Source of the DNA: Brugia malayi | Lineage: Eukaryota > Nematoda > Chromadorea > Rhabditida > Onchocercidae | Assembly: GCF_000002995.4 (NCBI RefSeq) | Contig: NW_025062399.1 | Coordinates: forward strand, 1-16,206 | Length of the DNA stretch: 16,206 nt | Reading direction: 5' to 3' | In this document: one piece after another, positions 10,777 to 16,206 of the stretch | How positions within the stretch are numbered: position 1 is the first letter of the stretch | Layout: every line of letters starts with the position of its first letter | Translations under genes and position numbers: made by a program | The notes under the pieces: model-generated | Told to the model about the DNA's origin: nothing | The model's database searches: none | Seen by the model: only the letters and a program-made list of their open reading frames with translations

Positions 10777-11118
10777 ATGACGTCACTTGGGAAGAAAGTG
10801 CGCAATTGTGCATGTTTTGCCCAGAATAAGCTAAGTGAGCTTGCATCACTCTTTGACGCTCCAGCTCTTGCCTCTCTTGCTGCTCTTGCAATTACCAAGC
10901 GCTGCGCCTGTTGCAGTGCCATTACCCATCCCTGCCACATGCTCCTCCATCGATGACTCTCCTGCTGCACCCTTGCCGACATCTCCTACCTCTGAAGGGC
11001 AACGCTCTACCCAGCTGAATATTGCTTGTGCAAAACGTGTACAGTCTTTTTTGCAAGCTGTGTTTATTGAATATGGAGAAAATAAGCAATTTTTTGTCTT
11101 TTTCTGAAATATCTCCAA
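10777..11118 (-). pseudogene. Possible decayed gene in a GC-richer, Gln/Ala/Gly-biased patch
   Basis: GC content rises locally compared with the rest of the insert. On the minus strand a 90-codon stop-free frame (10846-11118) reads through a Gly/Ala-rich part (GKGAAGESSMEEHVAGMGNG). A second minus frame continues as a Gln/Glu-rich helix-like run (QEQQERQELERQRVMQAHLA) and ends at a TGA near 10777 after NCALSSQVTS. The two could be halves of one protein separated by a frameshift. Plus-strand frames over the same bases are Leu/Pro-rich and look like shadows. No family is recognised, and absence of stops is less meaningful where GC is higher. Confidence 0.3.
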
Positions 11119-11193
11119 ATTATTTCAATATTCCAGAAAAGGAGAAAGGAACTTTCTTTGAGGGTTGCTTGAATGATGTTTGTGCAGAGGAAG

Positions 11194-11903
11194 GAGTGAA
11201 TCAAAGGTAATATAATAACTCCAAAATCGATACTTGATACATACGGTGCAGATGTAGTGTGTTATTGGACAGCAGACTGAAAGCTTGGAGTTTATACAGT
11301 CAACTCTGAAAACATATCAAAATTGGCAAGTGCCTCGTTACAAAACTTTTCAATGCCAGCAAGTTTGTTTCTAATTCATGGAAAGGTATCCAGCTGAGAC
11401 ATGGATCAATAGATACTGTCCTAAACTATATAAAGTTATAGCAACGAATAACTTATTACAATTTGAATACTGTGAAGCTTTGGGTGCAGTAGAAGGATTT
11501 TTTTGGAAAGACTTTTGTGACAATCACTTGGAATTAGCAACAAACAACAAGTGAATATGGAGATAAAGTAAGCAGCGAGGCAAAGTTTGACATATGTGTT
11601 GAATACTACTTTGCGGTTATTTGCTTTGCACCTTCTCTGCCATACATTACTGAACAAATATATCACCAACTATAGCTGTAATTCTGTGCACAGTCGAATT
11701 GGCCGAATAAGGAAGGAGGAGCTTATCTGTGATAAGCATTCTGAAGAAATGGGAGATATTCATGTAGATAGATATTAAACCACGTGAGAAAATAAAGCAA
11801 ATGTAAAGAGGATAAGTTGAATCAGTCGGCGCAGAATGATTTACAGACAGTCCGCAATGCTGAAATGATAGAATGGAGTGAAAACGCACAAGAGGACTTA
11901 TAA
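11194..11903 (+). pseudogene. valS: valS C-terminal fragment (valyl-tRNA synthetase), broken
   Basis: Valyl-tRNA synthetase (class I) charges tRNA-Val. The fragment begins at or just inside the KMSKS loop: KGNIITPKSILDTYGADVV is clear from 11203, and AGTGAATCA just before it may be an eroded remnant of the signature. The anticodon-binding domain follows in switched frames: ERYPAETWINRYC, LYKVIATNNLLQFEYCEALG, AVEGFFWKDFCDNHLELA, TYVLNTTLRLFA, LPYITEQIYHQLY, DKHSEEMGDI, IKPREKIK, and a tail DLQTVRNAEMIEWSENAQED ending at TAA 11901-11903, probably the native stop. The Rossmann catalytic core, HIGH motif and editing domain are absent. Several frameshifts and stops interrupt it. It does not appear functionally linked to the trmD piece that follows. 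Confidence 0.78.
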
Positions 11904-11909
11904 CTGATA

Positions 11910-12083
11910 ATGGGAAGTTTATTGTTGGTAGGATTTCCTCATGTAACGACATCATGTGGTCGATTTGAGGGTATGGGTGAGTATACTCCTCATACTGTTT
12001 CAGGAGGTGAACCAGCAGCGATGGTAGTTGTTGATGTGTGCGTTAGACTTCTTCCTGGTGTGGTAAATAATTCCGGTAGTATT
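11910..12083 (+). pseudogene. trmD: trmD core fragment (tRNA guanine-N1 methyltransferase)
   Basis: TrmD methylates G37 of tRNAs using S-adenosylmethionine bound in a trefoil knot. The frame here gives [11 protein letters not shown], then [20 protein letters not shown] and GVVNNSGSI, which match the knot region of TrmD (CGRxEG and the SGGExAA...RLLPGV stretch). Only about 50 residues of an enzyme usually about 230 long are present. The normal residues between GRFEG and the SGGE motif are partly missing or scrambled (EYTPHT). The upstream domain is not recognisable, and the C-terminal domain is replaced by the tail of Rpn copy 2 on the opposite strand. It is a breakpoint-bounded scrap. Confidence 0.75.
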
Positions 12084-12089
12084 CATTTG

Positions 12090-13074
12090 TTTCTGCATTA
12101 GAATGATTTTCATTACTATTCTTGCTAGCATCTGAAGTTATTGATTTCATAATTATTTGTTCTATTTTTATTTTTTCTACTAGGTTTAGTTCTTTTGATT
12201 TTATTATTTCTCTTTTCAACGTTGGAAGACTTATAGACATACCTGCCTTAAGTGAATTTTTCGGTACTGCTATTTTAGCTTTCTTCACTCTACCCTTCTC
12301 TGCTCCAACTTTGATGCCTCTCTCTTTGCTAGTTTTGACACATTCTCCTCTATCTTTTTTAGTAGCTGTATTCAAGGATGGCTTTGTCTTTCTGTAAATT
12401 CATTAGATTCCTCTTTCTTCATACGCTATTTTATCTTCTTCATTCCAACGGAACTCATCTAACCCATCGTATGCTAGCTTTTACATCTGTTTCAGTGGTA
12501 TCCTCTGCATTCTTAAAAAAGAAGCGTCAATGCTCTACTATATTTATTAATTGCTCTACTTTACTCCTAGACAATTTAGGTAGTTCAATAAAAATAAATT
12601 GAAAATCTTTCAAGTAATAGCCATTGGTTTTTGTATCATGTATATTATGAGTAGATACACAATCAACCTTTTTAGAGAGTAAGTTACAATTGGAAATTAC
12701 AATAAAGAAAACTTTCTTTAAATCAATGTCTAATTGAGCAAGCCTTAACCGATTTATCTAATTGCCTTAGTAAGCCTTAGCAGCACAAAGTTGAACACGT
12801 TTCTTAAAGTCTTTGTTTATAGCGAGCTGCACTTCAATTACACACCTGGTTCCAGTGGCATCCTTGCGAAAACATCAACTATGCTTTGTTTGTCAGAGGT
12901 AATTTCAGGATCGATTATAGCGCTTAAGAATTCTACCGCTTGTATAGCATTTATTTCAGTGAATCCTAAAATATCATTGAGAAAGCGAATAAGAATCTTC
13001 TTATTCTTTTCAGTGCCAAAGATTTTCTTAAATATTAGGTCAAATTTCAGATCAGGAAATTTTGATAAAGCCAT
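12090..13074 (-). pseudogene. Rpn/YhgA-like recombination-promoting nuclease/transposase, copy 2 (broken)
   Basis: It starts MALSKF at 13074 and continues FKKIFGTEKNKKILIRFLND, LGFTEINAIQAVEFLSAI, DKQSIVDVFAR. A one-base shift then leads to DATGTRCVIEVQLA (the E-x-Q nuclease-core motif), NKDFKKRVQLCAAKAY, LKKVFFIVISNCNLL, DFQFIFIELPKLSRSKVEQL, and the C-terminal helical part GIKVGAEKGRVKKAKIAV with KAGMSIS near 12230-12330. An open stretch continues to 12043 and its end is uncertain because it abuts the trmD scrap. It is a paralogue of copy 1 and diverged from it, so the two are separate genes and not a recent duplication. The first 78 codons are still open, more than in copy 1. Confidence 0.85.
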
Positions 13075-13136
13075 GATACAATAACCTTTAAAACTTTAAT
13101 ATTATATATTACGATACAAAATTTATCAAAAATTTT

Positions 13137-13721
13137 TAATATAGTAAAATCGGCATATATATTAACCTGTAGAATGTAGAATGAGACCATTTAATTGAGC
13201 AACCAATACTTGATTTTTGGTTAATGGGAGATTTACCAGTTTCTGCAGTAGATTTTATAGCTTGAAATAAATTACTACTCCCTATCTCATAGTTCTGGAT
13301 TTTCCTTTTTTTGCATCGTTAAAACAGAGATTTAAATTAGCATTAAAGCCAAAAAAGTCAGGAGTATAAACAGCACCATACTCTTTAGCTACTTCCTGTT
13401 TACTGTTAATCAGATATGGAAATGTAAACTTATTTTCCTCGGCAAAATTAATCATATTTTCAAAGGAATCTTCTGGGTATTCATTTACATCATTTGGCAT
13501 TATTGTATTCACCTGATAATCCTTTTTTAACAAATCAATATCACTTACCGAGTTACTAATAACTGATTGTACGTAAGGACAGTTGTTCCATATAAAGCTT
13601 ACAATAAAACCATTTTTTCCACAACAATCACTTAATGTATAGTATTTGTTATCCACCCCAGAAGAGTAAAATTCTTTGCAGTGAAGTCAGAATCTACCTT
13701 AGGACTATTCAGAGTAACCGT
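13137..13721 (-). pseudogene. Thioredoxin-like redoxin (AhpC/TSA-type fold), broken
   Basis: A frame from 13656 to 13282 reads VDNKYYTLSDCCGKNGFIVS, NNCPYVQSV, NDVNEYPEDSFENMINFAEE, FTFPYLINSKQEVAKEYGAV, YTPDFFGFNANLNLCFNDAKKG. Upstream, in a shifted frame, VTLNSPKVDSDFTAKNF starts at an ACG codon at 13719-13721 where an ATG would be expected. Downstream, another frame gives AIKSTAETGKSPINQKSSIG and CSIKW, the family's usual C-terminus. Family members carry a Cys-x-x-Cys before PYV; here the first position is Trp (codon complement at 13588-13590), leaving only the second Cys. The Wolbachia-like redoxin therefore lost its start, its frame at both ends and its redox pair. Confidence 0.75.
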
Positions 13722-13760
13722 AGCTTAGGGAATATTACAACTTATAATTTGTGATTTTAC

Positions 13761-13789
13761 TTAAATGTCAAACAGTTCTTATGTATAAT
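13761..13789 (+). promoter_or_regulatory. Possible relic bacterial promoter upstream of tmk
   Basis: TATAAT at 13784-13789 matches the -10 consensus and lies 38 bp before the tmk ATG. TTAAAT at 13761-13766, 17 bp upstream of it, is a weak -35 candidate. In AT-rich DNA such matches arise by chance; the divergent gap between redoxin and tmk is the only support. Confidence 0.25.
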
Positions 13790-13826
13790 ATTTGCGTCTC
13801 CTTTTTTGGTATTACAATTAAAACTT

Positions 13827-14425
13827 ATGTTCATAACTTTTGAAGCAATAGACGGCTCTGGTAAAACAATACAGTCTGAGTTGCTTGCAAATTATTTTAA
13901 GCAAATTCACGATGAAAAATATGGTATTGACTCGAGAACCAAGCGGCACTGACTTTGCAAAAAAGGTAAGAGGACAGCATCGATCCCGTCTCCGAACTCT
14001 TGCTACTCATTTCAATGAGATATGAGCATGTTGAAAAAGTAATACTGCCAGCTCTAAAAAAAGGAAAGATAGTGAGTATTGGTGACCGGTTTATCGATTC
14101 AATTACTGTATATCAAGGGTACGGACTTGGTGTTGACCTAGAGCTAATGCGAGACCTACACGAGTTAGTAAAAATTAAATACCCAGATAGCACATTTATC
14201 CTAGATATTGATATTCAAATTGGGCTGAGCAGATCAAAGCATAAAAACAAATATGAAGAGATGAACATTAGTCTAAGGTTCGAAAAGGATTTCAAGAAAT
14301 AGCTATAAAGGAGCCTGATAGGTATAGTATTATAAATGAAATTGAAGCTAAGGATAACAATCAAGTTCATGTTGAAATTGTCAACAAAGTCACTGCAACA
14401 AGGCCGGTTTTGCTAAGAGTAAGGC
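13827..14425 (+). pseudogene. tmk: tmk, thymidylate kinase, broken
   Basis: Thymidylate kinase phosphorylates dTMP to dTDP with ATP. The start ATG at 13827 gives MFITFEAIDGSGKTIQ, in which the P-loop GSGKT is intact, followed by SELLANYFKQIHDEKYG. A frameshift follows; the next frame has TREPSGTDFAKKVRG (the dTMP-binding E-P-x-GT region, with Ser for the usual Gly). Another frame, open from 14000 to 14302, gives ISMRYEHVEKVILPALKKGK, a disturbed segment before DRFIDS, then YQGYGLGVDLELM, KYPDSTFILDIDIQIGLSRS and KNKYEEM (the LID region). A last frame gives FQEIAIKEPDRYSI and EIEAKDNNQVHVEIVNKV, reaching about 14425. Total length fits the usual 200-210 residues, so the gene was whole at transfer. 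At least three frameshifts disable it. Confidence 0.9.
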
Positions 14426-14479
14426 CAGCTTCAACACCGTTTGTAGAAAATAACCATCTGTTTACACTTAAGTCATTCT

Positions 14480-14955
14480 CCACACTTAAACCTCCCCTAA
14501 TTTGCCTTTTCTTTTTTACCTTTTTCAAATAATATCACGATATCTACCCATCGCATCTATTTCACACCTATTTTTCTTACCTCTGATCAAATCCATCAGA
14601 ACACACACTTACACCAACGTTAACGAACATTTCAGATTCAGAAATACTAAAAAAGGCACATTAGCTTCACCTGCAACTGCACAAGCAAGCATACTTCTAC
14701 CGAAATCCTTTCGGTATTTCCCCGCCTAACACTTGAAATTCTTATCTCTGCTCTAGAAAGTGAACGATTTCTACTAACTCTTCTTCTGCTTCATCAATCC
14801 CAGCAACATTATCAAATGTCGCTTTTCTCCACTAGTCATGAGCGTAGCTTTTGATTTGCCAAAGTTTATAGTTCTGTTACCTCCTTTTTGTGTTACCTGT
14901 TTGCGTTTCTTTTAAAAGGAACAGCAACGAGCCAATAAAGATAAATGTTGGAATC
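14480..14955 (-). pseudogene. ftsH: ftsH fragment (membrane AAA+ protease), P-loop deleted
   Basis: FtsH is a membrane-anchored ATP-dependent zinc protease. Reading from about 14955 downwards: a hydrophobic remnant (NIYLYWLVAV), GGNRTINFGKSKA, FDNVAGIDEAEEELVEIV, GEIPKGF at about 14703-14717, then directly MLACAVAGEANVPFFSISES, MFVNVGVS, FDQR, and EIDAMGRYRDI near 14535-14563. The dozen or so residues between PKGF and LA(R)AVAGEA, which contain the Walker A GTGKT, are missing, and most of the Walker B stretch before EIDA is missing too. The C-terminal half of the AAA domain and the whole HEXXH protease domain are absent. It faces tmk tail to tail, about 55 bp away. Confidence 0.85.
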
Positions 14956-14995
14956 TATTGGATAAGATAAGTAATCTACCAATTCACTTTTCTGT

Positions 14996-16206
14996 GATGA
15001 CAATGTATGTGACCAGTTCCCGCACTATGCATATAAAATATTAAATTAGTTTCTAATTCTCTATTTTTTTAATATGAATTGCTATTTTTTTAATAGTTTT
15101 TACACTTAATTAAATTAAAATTTGTAGTAAAATTAAAATAGTAAAATTAAATTAATTAAATAAAAAATTTGTATTCATTTCGCAAAATTATACAAATTTC
15201 CTATATTTTGATACTTAAAATAGAAATAAAAATTAATTCTAACTCTAAGAATGAATTAAAGCCGTCATTAATTAAAAGTTTAATTAATTTTGCTAATAAA
15301 AAATTGATTAAAGCTTAATTATTAAAGTTTATATTAATATTTATGTTGTCAATTGACCACACCGTAAGTGACCGGTACGTATGCAACGCATAAAATTAGT
15401 CAATTAAGTTCAAAATAACTAATTTTTTTTAATGAAATGATATTTTTTAATAGTTTTAATTGATATTTTAACAATTGAGTTCAAAATAATAATTGATATT
15501 TTTAATAATAATTGATAATTTTTAAAAACAAACAAAAACTAATTTTAGCTGCAGAAATGAATTAAATCCACGACAAATTAAAAATCTTATTAATTTCACC
15601 TCTCAAATATTAAAAAAAAAACTTAGTTATTAAAGTTTATTCTCTTATTACGTATGCAACGCATAAAATTAAATAACTGAGTTCAAAATAACTAATTTTT
15701 TTTAAGGAATTGATATTTTTTAATAGTTTTAATATTTAATTAAAATCAAAATTGATAAAACTAGATATTTTTTCTCCCTTTAATATACCAAAGCTCTTGC
15801 AAATTATAAAATTTTCACCAAAATCAATATTTAGATTTGATATAATGCTTAAGCCTAAGCCTAAATATACCCTAAGCCTAAGCCTAAGCATTATTTTATT
15901 ATTTAAAATGTCAAATGACCACAATATATGTGACCAGTTCTCGCACTATGCGAATATAATAATCAATTTTTTTTTTTATTCAATGATATTTTTTAATAGT
16001 TTTAACATCCTCTGAAATTAAATTTTGATAATAGTAGAACTTCTTACCTAGTTTTATATGCAAATACCCGTATAAATTATGGGATTTTTGTAAATGTATT
16101 ATTTAAATTTGAAATATAAATTAATTTTAATTGTAAGAATGAATTAAAATCGTGAAAAATTAAAAAATTTAATTAATTTTGCTAATAAAATTTTGATCAA
16201 AACTTA
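14996..16206 (+). repeat. Satellite, right flank (degenerate)
   Basis: Satellite returns in the same orientation with a monomer 8-type head (GTGACCAGTTCCCGCACTATGC, two bases over a typical anchor, at about 15008). It continues with text like the tails of monomers 10 and 6 (GCCGTCATTAATTAAAA at about 15260; AGCTGCAGAAATGAATTAAA at about 15548), a GCCTAA tract at 15849-15889 and another monomer 8 to the window end. Local duplications and deletions are more frequent than on the left. Around 15650 one head has lost the TGACCA box but keeps ACGTATGCAACGCATAAAATT. Open frames at 15736-16015 are tract translations. Confidence 0.85.
15849..15889 (+). repeat. GCCTAA tract, right flank, joining into monomer 8
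   Basis: Two arrays interrupted by ATATAC (first array eroded to CCTAAATATAC) end in GCATTATTTT and lead into a monomer 8 head, the same hybrid arrangement as at 7790-7830. Confidence 0.75.

Larger units (their letters stand above)
8382..14995. other. Decayed Wolbachia-like insert within satellite (nuwt)
   Basis: Composition changes abruptly from about 20% GC satellite to roughly one-third GC. The segment contains at least seven recognisable bacterial gene remnants, on both strands, all broken. Rpn-family genes with starts like MALSKF and MAFSKF, the tmk text and the redoxin text all resemble Wolbachia. Neither junction shows an obvious target-site duplication, and the satellite does not resume where it stopped (left edge in monomer 9, right edge at a monomer 8 head), so insertion was accompanied or followed by rearrangement. 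The alternative is an assembly join, but the degree of decay of every fragment argues against living symbiont DNA. Confidence 0.8.

Noticed and set aside
10835..11107. Plus-strand 90-codon frame rich in Leu and Pro, resembling a signal peptide
   Set aside because: It overlaps minus-strand frames in a GC-richer patch and looks like an antisense shadow; no family or start context supports it.
12122..12602. Two plus-strand hydrophobic frames
   Set aside because: They lie antisense to the recognisable Rpn copy 2 and are its shadows.
14502..14729. Plus-strand 75-codon frame
   Set aside because: It is antisense to the ftsH remnant, whose motifs are clear on the minus strand.
8382..14995. Active mobile element or living bacterial locus
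   Set aside because: No terminal inverted repeats or target duplication were seen, and every recognisable gene is broken.

Overview
The window looks like eukaryotic (invertebrate) nuclear DNA: a very AT-rich tandem satellite interrupted by about 6.6 kb of broken bacterial DNA. The bacterial fragments (tmk, ftsH, valS, trmD, a thioredoxin-like redoxin and two Rpn/YhgA-like nuclease-transposase relatives) read most like Wolbachia or a close Rickettsiales relative. No gene is intact. Stops, frameshifts, lost start codons and deleted catalytic motifs are found in the fragments I could recognise. The simplest reading is an old nuclear Wolbachia transfer (nuwt) sitting in host satellite DNA. The host is unresolved. 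GCCTAA tracts (the nematode telomere unit TTAGGC on the other strand) hint at a nematode, whereas Rpn-family genes are more familiar to me from arthropod Wolbachia.

Layout. Positions 1-8381 hold a higher-order satellite: eleven related monomers of about 267-346 bp form a unit of about 3.61 kb. Two full units (1-3610, 3611-7226) are followed by a third, rearranged and truncated one (7227-8381). The insert occupies about 8382-14995. In order it holds an unassigned GC-richer left edge; Rpn copy 1 (minus); about 1.7 kb of mostly unrecognised decayed DNA; the C-terminal part of valS (plus); a short core piece of trmD (plus); Rpn copy 2 (minus); a redoxin pseudogene (minus); tmk (plus, divergent from the redoxin); and a piece of ftsH (minus). 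Satellite resumes at about 14996 in the same orientation but is more degenerate, and runs to the window end.

Functional reading. I see no working gene or operon. The interest lies in structure and history: (1) bacterial DNA decaying inside satellite; (2) an 11-mer higher-order repeat whose first two units are almost identical; (3) telomere-like GCCTAA tracts present in two of the eleven monomers and lying exactly where monomers have been swapped or deleted; (4) a conserved box in each monomer built from TGACCA half-sites, partly palindromic, which could be a protein-binding site. All homology calls come from reading translations by eye; no database search was possible.
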